From: Heterohyrax brucei
Lineage: Eukaryota; Chordata; Mammalia; Hyracoidea; Procaviidae
Assembly: GCA_028571685.1 (NCBI GenBank)
Contig: CM053158.1
Span: forward strand, 60,914,001 to 60,978,000
DNA: 64,000 nucleotides
Direction of reading: 5' to 3'
The first letter of the stretch is position 1. Each line of letters opens with the position of its first letter. Positions 12,194-25,703 of this stretch are shown one piece after another. The notes beneath the pieces are model-generated. The model saw only the letters and a program-made list of their open reading frames with translations, made no database searches and had not been told where the DNA came from. The translations under genes and the position numbers were made by a program.

Positions 12194-12754
12194 CCTTGAC
12201 GGCAGTGGGAGTTGTCGGGATTACTGTGTGGGATCCTTTCCAACGCAGCTTCAAAGTCTCTTTTTGGTGTCTCAGGACCCAGACTAGACCCCCAGCTGAA
12301 ACTGATGTGTCTTTACAGGAGGGAGATCGTGGAGGTGTCTCAACAAGGGGAAAAGCAGATCTTGAGTTTTCTGCAGGGCCTGGAGAGACTTAAGCAGGTC
12401 ATGATTAGAGATTTCAGCAAGCATGTCATCCCTCGATTTAGGGCAGAGGGGTGGTGGCCTCCCGAAAACAATTTCACAGGGTGTAAGGCCTTGGAGATAG
12501 GGAGAATTATGCACATGCATCAAGGCAAAGGGAAGCAGGGCCGTCCAGTCACTGCCAGTTTCTAGTGTTAATTTGGTTAAGGTCTCCTTAAGGGTCTGTT
12601 TCATCCTCTCTACTTGTCCTGAACTCTGGGGGTGATAGGCATAGTGTAATTTTCAATTAATCCCCAGAACAGATGTTACTCCCTGAGAGACTATGGCTAT
12701 AAAGGCAGGGCCTAGTGTCAACGGAACCCCAAACCTAGGTATGAGTTCTTCTAG

Positions 12755-12790
<36 letters not shown>

Positions 12791-13283
12791 AGACTACCTG
12801 TGCTGTCTCTTAGTGGGAAATGTCTCAGTCCAACCAGAGAATGTGTCTACGAAAACTAAAAGGTACTTATATCCCTATCCGCCGGGCTTAATTTCAGTGA
12901 AGTCCAGTTCCCAATGTACTTTGGGCATAGTGCCTCTTTCTCTCTTACCTTGGTGGGCCTTGCCAGAGTTGCTTACATTTAGTGGCCTGGCAGGCTTGGC
13001 AGATGTGCTTTATTCCTTTAGCCAATCAGGGTTGTTGGAGTATATAGCACCTTGGAGACAGAAGTTCCTGGATTTTTGTTGCTCCCAGATGGGTGGTCTG
13101 GTGGATCTGGTGGACGAGCTTCTCTCCCGAAGTATAGTGTCATCCTTTCTTCTCTTCTAGGTGGGCTCTTCGGGAAGGATCAGCTTGAGGAGCTCGATAG
13201 AATTGATCTCAGGGAGGCTGAGGGCAGCTTCCTTAGCTGCTCGGTTGGCTAGGTTATTGCCTCGGGCTTCCATTGTTTCGGCC
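12140..13283 (-). pseudogene. pol: pol: end of RNase H and integrase, broken
   Basis: Minus-strand continuation of pol after the FAM89B segment. It starts with the end of RNase H (METMEARGNN-like region, NRAAKEAAL) and passes into integrase. Visible integrase parts are the first catalytic Asp ([12 protein letters not shown], near 12880-12920), the third catalytic residue in SSGQVERMKQTLKE (12580-12630) and the C-terminal domain (RHQKETLKLRWKG, ending near 12140 in overlap with env). The block that normally carries the second catalytic Asp is missing by a short in-frame deletion near 12714. A run of 32 T's at 12758-12789 (poly-Lys codons on the coding strand) and several stop codons also break the frame. 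Confidence 0.88.
12758..12789. repeat. 32-bp poly(T)/poly(A) run inside integrase
   Basis: On the coding (minus) strand this is an uninterrupted run of 32 A's between VVS and LLEELIPRFG. At this place integrase would be expected to have about two lysine codons, so the run is probably a homopolymer expansion. I see no second element attached to it. Confidence 0.8.
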
Positions 13284-15820
<2,537 letters not shown>

Positions 15821-15823
15821 TCA
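15821..15823 (-). promoter_or_regulatory. gag-pol junction stop codon (UGA), possible readthrough site
   Basis: Gag ends with a zinc finger and ...VLNLQV, then TGA, then GGG CGT CAG. The protease follows in the same frame with no other stop before its active site. Gammaretroviruses join gag and pol by stop-codon suppression, usually of UAG before a purine-rich octamer and pseudoknot. Here the stop is UGA and is followed by G, which is compatible with readthrough. The UGA could also be a later mutation. Confidence 0.65.
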
Positions 15824-17359
15824 GACCTGTAGGTTAAGAACCTTTGGAGGGGGCTTTCTTTTAGGGCACTCACCCTTCCAATGTCCAATTTCCTTGCAGT
15901 AGGCACACTGGTTTCTCTGCAGGGGAGGCTTTCCGGGCTTCCTCGTCTGATCCGGTTCCTTCTCTCAAGGGCACAGTGGTGCGTGGCCCTGGGCTTCTGC
16001 CAGGAGGATTCTGCTTACCTTTTTGGCTTGTTTGTCTTTTGGTAGTTCATGGTTGTTGAAGGTTTTCATAGCAATTTCCATCAGCTCGGATAGATTCTTT
16101 CCCTCGAATCCTTCTATTTTTTATATTTTTCTTTTGATGTCAGGGGCCGACTGTCCCACAAAGGCTATATTAATGGCCCATTGGTTTTCAGGAGACTCAG
16201 GGTCAAAGGGAGTATATGTGTGGTATGCCTTCATTAGTCGTTCCAGAAAGGCTGCTGGGGATTCTGAGGGTTCCTTAATTACCTGTGTTACTTTAGACAA
16301 ATTTGTGGGGTGCCTAGTGGTGGCCTGGAGACCCCCCATAAGAATCTGGTGGTAGACAGGCACTGCTTACCTGCAGTGGTGTTTGGGTCCCAATTTGGGC
16401 AGGTCAGAGGAAAAGCGTGGTTAATCTCATCTATATCACTTGTGAAGTTTCCATCATCTCCCGGCACCTGTTTTCTGGCTAGAGAAACAATCTTAGTCCT
16501 CTCCTCAGTGGTAAAGAGGGCTTGGAGAAGTTGCTGTATGTCTTCCCAAGTGGGCTGGTGTGTTACAAAGATGGTTTCTAAGAAGGGTATCAAGGTTTGA
16601 GGTTTTTCAGAAAAAGGGGGTTCTGCATTTCCAGTTGTCAAGATCAGAGGTTGTAAAAGGATTATAGACCAAGAAGGGAGTCCCATCCTCAGTCATGTGT
16701 CCTATAGCTCGCAAGGGGAAAACGTGAGAGGAGGGTTCTGTAAGTGGTTGAAAAGATTGCCCTGAGCGGGTATGGGCTGGGCTCTGGAGGTCAGAGGAAA
16801 GTGGTGCCACAGAAGTGGTGGGGGTTGGGGGAGCAGTCAGCACTGCAGGGTCCGCTGGGACCCTATACAGGTCACGGAGACTGGCTCTGGCTCCCTCGAT
16901 CCCAGCGGCATCAGGAGGAGAAATGGGAACTAGGGGGTAGGGAGGTGGGAGACTCAATAAGTCATCTGGGTCAGAGGAATTGGATGGAGGAAGGGCAGCT
17001 GGAGGGGACTTCGAGGAGCCTTGAATCACCAGGGTTGTAGGAGGTTTTTTAGGGGGAACATAGGGTTGCAGCCACGCAGGTGGCCACCTGAGGAGGTCTT
17101 GCCAAGTAACAATGTATGGCATTTGATCAGAGTGACCCAGATCGCCAAAGATGACCTGAAAAGCAGAATGGGTTTGGTTAATGTCTAGGGATCCCGTGGG
17201 TGGCTGTCCAGTACCAAAGGCCGGCCATTCCAGATTACAAAGTGTGGGGAGTTTTCCTGACCGCACCTTGCCGAAGTCTCGGGCTCGTTTCTGGAAATCT
17301 AAAAAGTGGTTAAGGACCAGGTCTAGGAGTGATACAGAGTGAGAAGAAGATTGCCCCGT
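15821..17359 (-). pseudogene. gag: gag, frameshifted, initiator position reads ACG
   Basis: Matrix starts at 17359-17357, where the codon expected as the Met before GQSSS is ACG. The Gly that would be myristoylated follows. Downstream are a proline-rich region with a PPPYP late-domain motif (LLSLPPPYPLVP, near 16920-16960) and the start of capsid (FPLRAIG). Capsid continues in two further frames through HQPTWEDIQQLLQ and a major homology region (PSESPAAFLERLMKAY, near 16220-16270). Nucleocapsid has one intact CCHC zinc knuckle (CAYCKEIGHWKGEC, 15874-15915). At least three frameshifts (near 16630, 16350 and 16120) break the gene. The single zinc knuckle and PPPY motif fit a gammaretrovirus. 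Confidence 0.9.
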
Positions 17360-17676
17360 GGCAGCAAAAATAACAATCAGGACAAACAACACAATCAAAC
17401 AGACAGTGGAACAGACACGGACTGGTCACGGAAGAAACGAAATGAAAACCAGATGCGGGATTTACAGGCCACAGAACCGAGAAAGGAATCAGCGGTACAC
17501 GCCCAGTTGGAGAGCTAAGGGGTCCCCCAGCCTCTGACTCAGAGAGCGATTCTGTGCCCAGATTCTCTCTTAGTGAGTCCCAGAACCAGAGCTCTAGCAC
17601 AGAGACTAACAGACAATATCCAGACTCACCGGTGAGGTCCGAACCAGATTCACCAGCTGCAGAGATCACTCTTGAA

Positions 17677-17694
17677 ATCCCAGGATAGCCCCCA
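17677..17694 (-). promoter_or_regulatory. primer binding site, tRNA-Pro-like
   Basis: Two bases inside the 5' LTR the minus strand reads TGGGGGCTATCCTGGGAT. This resembles the tRNA-Pro primer binding site of murine-leukaemia-type viruses, with about three mismatches that could be later mutations. Confidence 0.7.
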
Positions 17695-17696
17695 AA

Positions 17697-18092
17697 TGTT
17701 AGGGTCCACAATTTTCAAGATGCGACGCTGTTACTTTTGAAAGTTAAGTTTTATTAAAATATGTGCCCAATAAGAAAAAGACTGGTGCACCAGGGATACA
17801 CCCCAAACTAGGCAGAGTAGGGGTCGACAATGAGCTTCCTCAGCATCCAGTATTTAAGTTGAGAGATTACAAAGCAGGGAGGGGGAACTGACCTTTACAC
17901 TGATTGGTTAAGGCCACTTGAAATTCCTGTTAGTTGTAAAATGTGGTCAAGGTCTAGGGGTCACTTGCAAGGCTGTGCCCAGGCTTGTCTTGTGACAGAT
18001 GTTTTGTAAGTTGTTTCCTGGGGCTTTCTTTAATACCTTGAATTTTTACTGTGCCCTTCCTCAAAGGCTGTCACTTATGCCTCATTTCAACA
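17697..18092 (-). repeat. 5' LTR of the provirus
   Basis: 396-bp LTR with TG...CA ends, homologous to 11006-11477. Compared with the 3' LTR and the solo LTR it lacks 40 bp after position 18010; the missing piece is bordered by TAAG on both sides, so it was probably lost between short direct repeats. AATAAA on the minus strand lies at 17750-17755. Confidence 0.93.
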
Positions 18093-18219
18093 AAACTAGT
18101 TCTGTAAACCTTCATATAAAGTACACTTTTAAAAAAGGATTCTGTGTTGATACTTGGGACTTATGTCTGTTTTGGGGGGCAGGTACAGTTTAATCTTTGT
18201 CAACTTTTTTTGTGGTGAC

Positions 18220-18518
18220 AATAAAACGTCATTTCAGCAATTTCTACATGTACACTTCATTAACTTTGATTATATTCTTCAAGCATGCATCCATTCTTGA
18301 TATCCTTTTACATATTATGCCACCTCCATTAACATAAATGCCCCTGAGCAAAAACACCTTATTCCCCCACCCACCCTACATAGCCAGTAATAATCTTGGC
18401 TTTCTATATGTTTGGTTATTTCATGTAAGTGAGATCAGACAGTACCTCTCCTTTTGCAACTGACTTATTTAGCTCAGCATGATGATTTCAAGGTACATAC
18501 ATGTTGGGTCAAGCTTTG
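18220..18518 (-). mobile_element. old L1 fragment, 3' end
   Basis: Minus-strand L1 of an old mammalian subfamily: CCCCCACCC block followed by the diagnostic TTTGGTTATTTCATGTAAGTG-type text and ACTTATTTAGCTCAGCATGAT. It is interrupted at 18524 by a MaLR LTR. Confidence 0.6.
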
Positions 18519-18523
18519 CCAGG

Positions 18524-19044
18524 TGTCACGGATTGAATTGTGTCCCCCTAAAAATGTGTGTAGCCAGTGGCTGGGCCATGATTCCCAGTATCTTGTGACT
18601 GTCTTCCGTTTTGTGGTTTTTGTGTGCTGTATGTTAAAGGATTAGGGTGGGACTGTAAATCCCTTTATAGGATGACCTCCCCCTCCACAGTAAAGGGAGT
18701 TTCCCTGGAGTATGGTGTGCCCCACCCTTAATCCTTGCAGCCTGCAAGAGATAAAGAGAAGGAGAAGCAGGCAAAGAATTGAGAACCTGGCACCATCAAC
18801 AAAGCAGCACTGGGGGAAGAGCGCGTCCTTCAGACCTGAGGTTCCTGCACCAAGATGCTCCCTGGACAAAGGCTGATGCAATACCGGACTTTCCTCCAGA
18901 GCCAACAGGGGTAAAGCCTTCCTTGGAGCCGACACCCTGAATATGGACTTGTAGCCTACCGGACTGTGTAAGAATAAACCTTCCTTTGTTAAAGCCATCC
19001 ACTCTGTGGTATTTCTGTTAGAGCAGCCCTAGGTGACTAAAACA
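18524..19044 (+). mobile_element. MaLR-type solo LTR
   Basis: 521 bp from TGTCACGGATTGAATTGTGT to ...GGTGACTAAAACA, with exact 5-bp flanking duplications CCAGG (18519-18523 and 19045-19049). The layout (ATTGTGTCCCCC start, AATAAA-containing 3' part, ACTAAAACA end) is that of MaLR/ERVL LTRs. No internal retroviral sequence is attached. Confidence 0.85.
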
Positions 19045-19329
19045 CCAGGTTTCAAAATCAATGTTATTCATACTTCATTCAAAAATTTGGAAGTCCCATC
19101 TGCCCCTTTTCAAAAATATTTGCTGTGTTTGAACTTCCTGTGGAGACTGAGATGAATTTGAGGCATTTGTGTTTTTCTAAAAGATTACTCTTCTATTCAA
19201 TTTGTATAGAACTGGACAAAGTTATCTCTTGAATTTTTAAATTTCTTCTTACAGTCTTTTCAAATTTATTAACAAGTCATAGCTTGAAAACAGAAGAATT
19301 TCAGTTTTTGCTAGTATACTGATTAAGTC

Positions 19330-19477
19330 TGTGCAGTGTAATGAATGAGAGCTATGGCTGCTAGCCAAAAGGTTGGCAGTTTAAATCCACAAGGTGCTCC
19401 TTGGAAACTCTGTGAGTCAGTTCTGCTCTGTCCTGTAGGGTTGCTATGAATTGGAATGGATGGCAGTGGGTTTTGAG
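19330..19477 (+). repeat. AfroSINE
   Basis: tRNA-derived SINE: GCTATGGCTGCTAGCCAAAAG, then a B-box-like GTTGGCAGTTTAAATCCA, CTCCTTGGAAACTCTGT, TCTGTCCTGTAGGGTTGCTA and GGCAGTGGGTTTTG. The 5' part is slightly degraded. Confidence 0.85.
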
Positions 19478-19489
19478 CACAATGATTGG

Positions 19490-20120
19490 GTGGGACTATG
19501 GAAATATGGTATATGTGGCCCACCAAGGGGATTGGACAGCCTCTTGCTAATGCATAAGACTCGAGGGTAGGGGCATGCAAATAAGTTATATAAAATCTTA
19601 GGGAAGGGGTTGGTCAGTTTTGCCCTCCCAGTAGCTTTAAAGGGAGATACAGGGAGACAGAGAGGAAGGACTCATAACACATAAGATGGTAAAAGACAAG
19701 AGGGCAGCACTAACAAGAGCAGCAGCTGCTCGAGACAGCAGGAGACCAACATGAGACAGCTGCAGTAGGGCTCGCTGACCACAGAGCTAAGAATGATAAC
19801 TGTTTCTGGACAAGACCCTGAGAAGTGGCCAGAGGCCTGGTGGCAGAGGACAAGAAGAAGCTCTTCTGAGCAAGAATTGTATCTCAAGTTATTCCTCCTA
19901 CTTCTGAGTCTTCCCTAGGCCTGTGTTGTACCCTGTTACTGCCCTTATCAACCACTTCATTCTAATCGAAGTATGATTCGTCAATCCTGTGACATGTTGC
20001 AGTGGATCACTGAACCTTGCAGTGAGTTACTGACCCCGAGGACTGGAGAGAATACTGAGAGGAAGGAGAGTGGTTGACCTTAGAGATGATGGAGTGCTAC
20101 AGCAGTTTGGAGAGATTAAA
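19490..20120 (+). mobile_element. probable LTR-like repeat, family not identified
   Basis: Purine-rich stretch with TATATAAAATCT-type TATA motif at about 19590 and GAGACAGAGAGGAAGGA text, resembling the promoter and leader part of an LTR. I cannot define its ends or find a second copy here, so this is tentative. Confidence 0.3.
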
Positions 20121-22020
20121 CATTTGGGGCATGTTTAATTTCAGCCTCATAGGAGTCAGCTTTGTGCTAATCCTTAGAAATTATTCATTTATTCTCTAAA
20201 CTTTTTTTTGGCAGACATACTATAAACATTTATTTACCAGGATGTACTGTGCCCACATTTTACACTCGTCTCAGATTTCACAGTGCACAGAATCTGAACA
20301 ATGTTTCTTGACCTTTTCTGGGCCAGATAGGTGCTTTTAAAACATGTGAGCAAATAATTATTACATGTTAATACTGGGCACTGTGCTAGATGTAATGGGC
20401 TTGAATTATCTGTGTCGAGGAGTTTCTTATGTAGATACAGTAGTGTTGGCAGTGTAGACAAATCGTTAATCAGGTTAGCTTCAGTTCAAGTATCCATAAA
20501 AGTTTCATCATCTTTAACTGTACCTCTTCACAGTCTCAGTGCTAGGCATCTTGTTTTGCAGCCTATACATCTAGTCTTTATATTCTCTCTTGACCAACAA
20601 TAACTCCATCAGGATCTCTGGTAGCTTATCCACATTTTTCCTGACTGCTTCGTTTCTCCACATGTATTTCTTCTTACCTGGCTCGTTGTAGTCATTACAC
20701 TGCATGTACCTTCATCTCCTTCTTCACGTCGCAGCTTGCAGGGCACCTACCTCTGAGCAGCTACCGGGTCATGATTTGAGAACATAGCATAATATAGACT
20801 TGTCTCAGTTAAAATTCATGTTCATTTCACTTTTGGAAAATATACTATGTTAATACATAACTCCTGCAGTTTTGGGCTTTATTTAACCAGTCAGGTTTAT
20901 GATCAAAAGAATTTGTTCACTGGTTGTTTTGCATTAACTAACTATAAGTGTTTGTTTTGACCCTCCTTTTAAATGCTTTCAGCCTTGGATGTTGAAGCCT
21001 GTAGAAGGAATATCAAATGGTATGAACCCAAAAAAATTTATTGTGCAGTTGCTGCATTCATTATTTGATCATTAGCATAGATTAAATTGAAATTTCAGCC
21101 TTCAGTTTTTGTTGGAATGTTTGTTTCTTATGTTACTGTGTTACATGGTAGGTATTTGATTGCTTTGCACTTCCTTCATATTAAGTATTAACTTCTTAAC
21201 TTGTGTAAATACAGAGTCTGTCATTGTTTCTGGAGACTATCATGGTTAATTATATGAGTGAAATTACCTGGATTTTATAATTTCCTTAATTTAGCATGAT
21301 TCACTATGAGGAATGGTCTCTAAAGAATTAAGGTGTGGCTTGGAAAAAATAATGTCTACCTAACAGGGTTGTTGAGAGTTAATACAATTCAAGGAACCAA
21401 GAAATTCTGATATTGTGGTGGTGTTGGGGTAGAAGGTATTCAGTGAAGGAACTATATAGACAAAATTGACCTAATATAAAGGAGAGATCTTTGAAGAGAG
21501 AAGAATTTTTTGTTTTGCTGTTAGGTACTGGCAGCCAAGAGGGAACTAGAGATCATTCAGTGGATAAAACTAACAACAATGAAAGAAAAAAACACAAACT
21601 GTAACCCTGTGAAAGTTATATTGGTCTAGTACAAATCATTGTGTTTATGTTACCATGATTATGCCTGATGTTTTACGCATATTATCTCATGTAATTCCAT
21701 ATATTTTATTTAATTCTAAGTATCTAATAAATACATAATATTGTTCATTTGAAATCCAGCTGATGAAAATGAGGCTCAAGAAAATTTGATAGCTTTTTTC
21801 AAAGTTACATAGTGACAGGTCTTAGTTTAGTTTTGTCTTTTGTTATACCAGTGGTTCCTAAACCTAGCTGTGTATCAGAATTACCTGGGAAACATGTGAA
21901 AGATTAAAATTTCTTGTCCCTGAAAATTCTGGTTTAACATACTTGGCCTGAAGCCCTGGAAATCTGTGTTTTCAATACGTGTTTCAGGGATTCACATACT
22001 TTGGAATTATTATGTTTATG
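20121..22020. other. unique non-coding sequence upstream of GALNT11 coding exon
   Basis: AT-rich sequence without a repeat that I recognise and without a supported exon. Short open frames here have no recognisable domain. Confidence 0.6.
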
Positions 22021-22024
22021 GTAA

Positions 22025-22524
22025 TGGTTATGGACTGAATTGTGTTCCCCAAAGAGCATCTGTGACAGTTGGCTAGGCCATAATACCTGGCGTTGTGTGG
22101 TGTTCCTCCATGTTATAAATCATGCCTCTTTAATGTTAATAAGGGTAGATGAGCTCAAGTTGTGTTGGTGGGACAGGAGTCAGTGTGTTAAATTGTTTTG
22201 TGCCTTGAGGTGGTCTCTTGAGATACACAGGAAAGAAGCTACCATAGTGATTTAGGAACCTTATACCATAAAGAAAGAAAGCAGTATCTGAAGATGAGCA
22301 TATCCTTTGAAAAGAATCAGGGCCCCTGCATCTCAAGAGCTTCTAGTCCAGGGGAACATTGAGGATGGTAAGGGACTTCTCCAGTGCTAGCAGAGAAGGG
22401 CTTCCCCTGGAGCTGATACCTAAATTTGGACTTTTACCCTGCTAGACTGGACAGATAAAATTTCTCTTTTTAAAGCCATCTACTTGTGGTACTTCTTTTA
22501 AAGTAGGGCTATATGACTAAGACA
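22025..22524 (+). mobile_element. MaLR-type solo LTR, diverged
   Basis: Same layout as 18524-19044: TGGTTATGGACTGAATTGTG start, CCTGGAGCTGATACC, GGACTTTTACCCTGCTAGAC, AAAGCCATC and ...ATGACTAAGACA end. Flanks GTAAT (22021-22025) and GCAAT (22525-22529) may be a decayed 5-bp duplication. It is older than the copy at 18524. Confidence 0.75.
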
Positions 22525-22724
22525 GCAATGTGTGTACAAAATAAGACATTGTCTGAAAACAAAGCTCCTTTATAATGAGTTTGATAAATAGAATTGTCAG
22601 AAACATTGTTAAGTATCTTAACTACAAGAGACATGCTGTCCTCTGCCTAACACTTAAAGGTTGGCATAGGTCATTAATATCACTGTTGTTGAACTGAAGC
22701 CAAGTTTGTTCCACCCGTCACTGT

Positions 22725-23120
22725 AGCCGAAAATTCAGACAGCATGGGGTTCAAGGAATAATTTATTTGCAGATTTGCTAGCAATCTGGGAGACAGCAAG
22801 CCAAAAGTTCTCCCACTTGGGTTACATTTCTAGTGGTTTTGATAGCCAGAATTCAAAGGGATAGGGGCTTGTCACAGAACAATAGTCGGAAGTCACAAGA
22901 TTTCATTACATCATAAGGCTTCATTACAGCCAACAGTGTGAATTACCCAAAATTTCATTATCTTTCTCTGAGGTCTTAAATCAGCTCTGTATCCTCAGAG
23001 ATAGGAAGAGGAAGAGATAGGGAGAGGAATGCAGACCTTCTCCTCTGGTCTGAGGGTGGTAATTGAGGTAGAAGATAGAATGTAGCCTAATAACCTAAGT
23101 GATCTTTGTTAGGTCTTTGT
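22725..23120 (-). mobile_element. possible LTR, unassigned
   Basis: A region with AGGAATAATTTATTTGCAG (an AATAAA signal on the minus strand) followed by LTR-like mixed sequence. There is no second copy in the window and no clear ends. Confidence 0.35.
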
Positions 23121-23159
23121 GCTTACCATCATCACATGGAAGTAAAATTTTACTGAAGA

Positions 23160-24020
23160 TCAGTCAAAAGCAGCTACAGCAGTATATAGACAGAGAACTG
23201 CCAGAAATTCAAGCCAGAGTTAGAAGAGTTACAGAACCAAGGGTATCATTTTGACATCATTTGACATCAGATAGATTCTGGCCAAAAGCAGAGACAATCA
23301 GCAAGATATATACCTATGTTTTATTAACTATGCAAAGGCATTCAACTGCATGGATCCTAACAAATGATGGACAACATTGTGAAGGAGGAGAATTCCAGAA
23401 CACTTAACTGTGCGTATGAGGAACCTACACTGTGCATAGATTGAGAGGTACTCGTTCAGACAGAACAAAGGAATACTTCATGTTGTAAAGTCAGGAAAGG
23501 TGTGTGTCAGGGTTGTGTCCTTTTCACCCTGTACATAGTCAGTCTGTATGCTGAACAAAGAAGAATTTGGACTATATGAAGAACATGGTATCAGAGTTGG
23601 AGGAAGACTTATTAGCAGCTGTGTTATACCAGTGATACAGCCTTGCTTGCTGAAATTGAAGAGGCCTTAAAACACTTACTGATGAAGATTGAAGATCATA
23701 GCCTTCGATGTGGATTACAGCTCAACATAAAATAAAAATTCTCACTTGTTGGCCAATAAGCAACATTATGATAAATGGAGAAAAGATTGAGATTGTTAAG
23801 AATTTCATTTGGCTTGGATCTACAGTCAGCACTCGTGGAAACAGCAGTTAGGAAATCCAAAGACACATTGTGTTGGGCAGTTCTGCAGTGTGACCTTTTC
23901 AAAAGCTGCAAGAGGCCTCAAAGTTTTAAAAAGCAAAATGTCACCTTGAAGACTAAGGTGCATCTGACCCAAGCAATAGAGTTTTCCATTGTCTCCTATG
24001 GCAACCTCATGCTTTTCTGT
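23160..24020 (+). mobile_element. RTE/BovB-type LINE, 3' part of ORF
   Basis: Decayed plus-strand copy of the RTE reverse-transcriptase region and C-terminal part. It matches 37300-38100 block by block: ACTGCCAGAAATTCA, AAGGCATTCAACTG, GTGTCAGGGTTGTGTCCTTTT and CTGACCCAAGCAATAGAGTTTT. The frame is broken by many stops. It is truncated at both ends; the 3' terminal region present at 38200-38525 is missing. Confidence 0.85.
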
Positions 24021-24029
24021 TTATCATGA

Positions 24030-24660
24030 TGTTGCTTATTGGCTGAGTTGTGAGGCCTCCTTGAAGACCTGATAACAATTGTAGTTGAATGCCATACGTT
24101 CTGCTTTTTGCCTTATTTCACAAACCATCATGAGGAGAGGGAAAACAATTATCTGAACTTTGCCATTATGAATTTGAAATCTCACTGTAGAACCTAGACT
24201 AGGCACTAGGGCTGAATTTGTTACTGGACAAAACTCCAGGTTCTCATTACCCATCTCAAATAGCCAATCTCTGAGGCAGATTTTGGTGCATGATTAAAGA
24301 GCAAGTTTATTAACTGTCTTCTGCCTGCTGGAACACAGGGTACAGACGAATTTGAATCTCTAGGGTTGTCCAAACTGGGCAAGCCGAACCCGGGGGTTTG
24401 TGTGTGGAACAAAGGGCAAGTGCACACAGAGGTCTTATGAGAAGTGAGGCAGTTGGGAGAGGCACATGTGAGGTTGTCAGCTTCACAACCTGGCAAGCCA
24501 TCAACAGCCATCAAGGAAATGAAGTGCTACTGGACCATCTGGCCAGCAGTCTGAAAAAAGAATGCATAAACACAAGTTACTTCCCCTGTTTCCCCTGCCT
24601 ATGTGTATATTTTTTTCTTATCATTAGTTAGCAGTTCAATTATCAAACAAAACAAAAGAA
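24030..24660 (-). mobile_element. possible LTR, unassigned
   Basis: The piece AAGAGCAAGTTTATTAACTG gives an AATAAA signal on the minus strand and the surroundings have LTR-like composition. I could not match it to another element here; treat as tentative. Confidence 0.3.
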
Positions 24661-25370
24661 GTCATTCATTGCCTATAGTTCACTGACTCTATAGTGGTGC
24701 CTTTGAGGGCCCCATCCTAGTGTTGCTGCCTGGGGCTTGTGGGGTTTGTGAAACTTGGAGGTCATGTCTCCCTGTGAATTGGGGGGGATTTGAAACAAAG
24801 CCTATCAGGCCCCCGATCTTGAGAACCCCTCACACAGAGGCTTTTTCAGCCTCCGGTTTCGGTTTAACCTTTGCTTGGAAAGTTGAGCTCTTATTTTGAG
24901 CCACTTATTTTTAAGGACAGATTTTAAGATCTTGGATTTAGGAAAAAAAATCATTTAGTTGAGTTCAGGGGTATCTTAGATGTACCATCACAATACCCAC
25001 AGCATTTGCATTTTCCTCTTGAAAAGTTAAACCTGAAAGAGATTACCATATGGGAAACAGTCCAGCACAAAGTGTTGAGAAGTATCTATGAACACAGGCA
25101 AATGAACAGGTCAGCTCTTTATGCTGCCATTGGTCTTCTGAACAGCAGTACACTTGCTTGTGGTTTTAACCCTTGAACTTTAAAAAAAATTTTGTATTCA
25201 GTGCTATATAAAAATAACCTTATATTTGAATCTTTGCCAGTGGCATGCACTGGGTCTTAAGTAAATAATTAGAAACTGCTACTTGGCTATTTGGAGAACA
25301 GTGAATATTTATTTGGTAGATGATTTACAAGTGTACTGAGCTGTCTAACAAATTTTTCCTTCCTTTTTAG

Positions 25371-25703
25371 GAAACTGAAAATGGCCTTTCAACTATGCTA
25401 GGTCTATAATGGGAAGTGTCACAGTTCGATATTTCTGTTATGGATGCATTTTTACATCTGTGACCTGGACAGCTCTGCTCTTTGTGTATTTCAACTTCAG
25501 TGAAGTGACTCAACCACTTAAGAATGTGCCCATCAAGGGGTCTGGGCCCCTCGGGCCATACCCTAAAAAGTTCTATCCCCGTTTCACACGAGATCCAAGT
25601 CGAATATTAGAGCCACGTTTCAAAGCACATAAGATGGGCGACAGGATAGATAATCATATTGAAGATCCAGAAAAAGGCAATGCACAATTCTCTCCTGAAT
25701 TGG
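25371..25703 (+). CDS. GALNT11: GALNT11 first coding exon (start codon at 25409)
   Basis: GALNT11 is a type II Golgi membrane enzyme that transfers GalNAc from UDP-GalNAc to Ser/Thr, starting mucin-type O-glycans; known targets include LDL-receptor-family linkers and Notch1. This exon follows a polypyrimidine tract and AG at 25369-25370 and ends before GTAAGT. Coding starts at 25409 (A at -3, G at +4). Residues 1-98 comprise a short cytosolic tail (MGSVTVRYF), a hydrophobic anchor at about residues 9-28 and a Pro/Arg-rich stem ([19 protein letters not shown]). The exon ends at SPELG in phase 1, and the split Gly codon is completed at 47428. The match to GALNT11, not to another GALNT, is clear from the tail and stem. 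A short upstream ORF at 25381-25401 precedes the start. Confidence 0.96.
25381..25401 (+). promoter_or_regulatory. short upstream ORF before the GALNT11 start
   Basis: ATG GCC TTT CAA with a stop after six codons, in the same exon and ending 7 nt before the GALNT11 ATG, in a different frame. Its ATG has A at -3 and G at +4, so it should be used by scanning ribosomes and could dampen GALNT11 translation. Confidence 0.6.

Noticed and set aside
16744-17040. Plus-strand open frame opposite gag
   Set aside because: Antisense shadow of the proline-rich gag region.
17310-17711. Separate leader protein upstream of gag
   Set aside because: The frame starts inside the LTR, overlaps gag in another frame and has no motif; a chance open frame is more likely.
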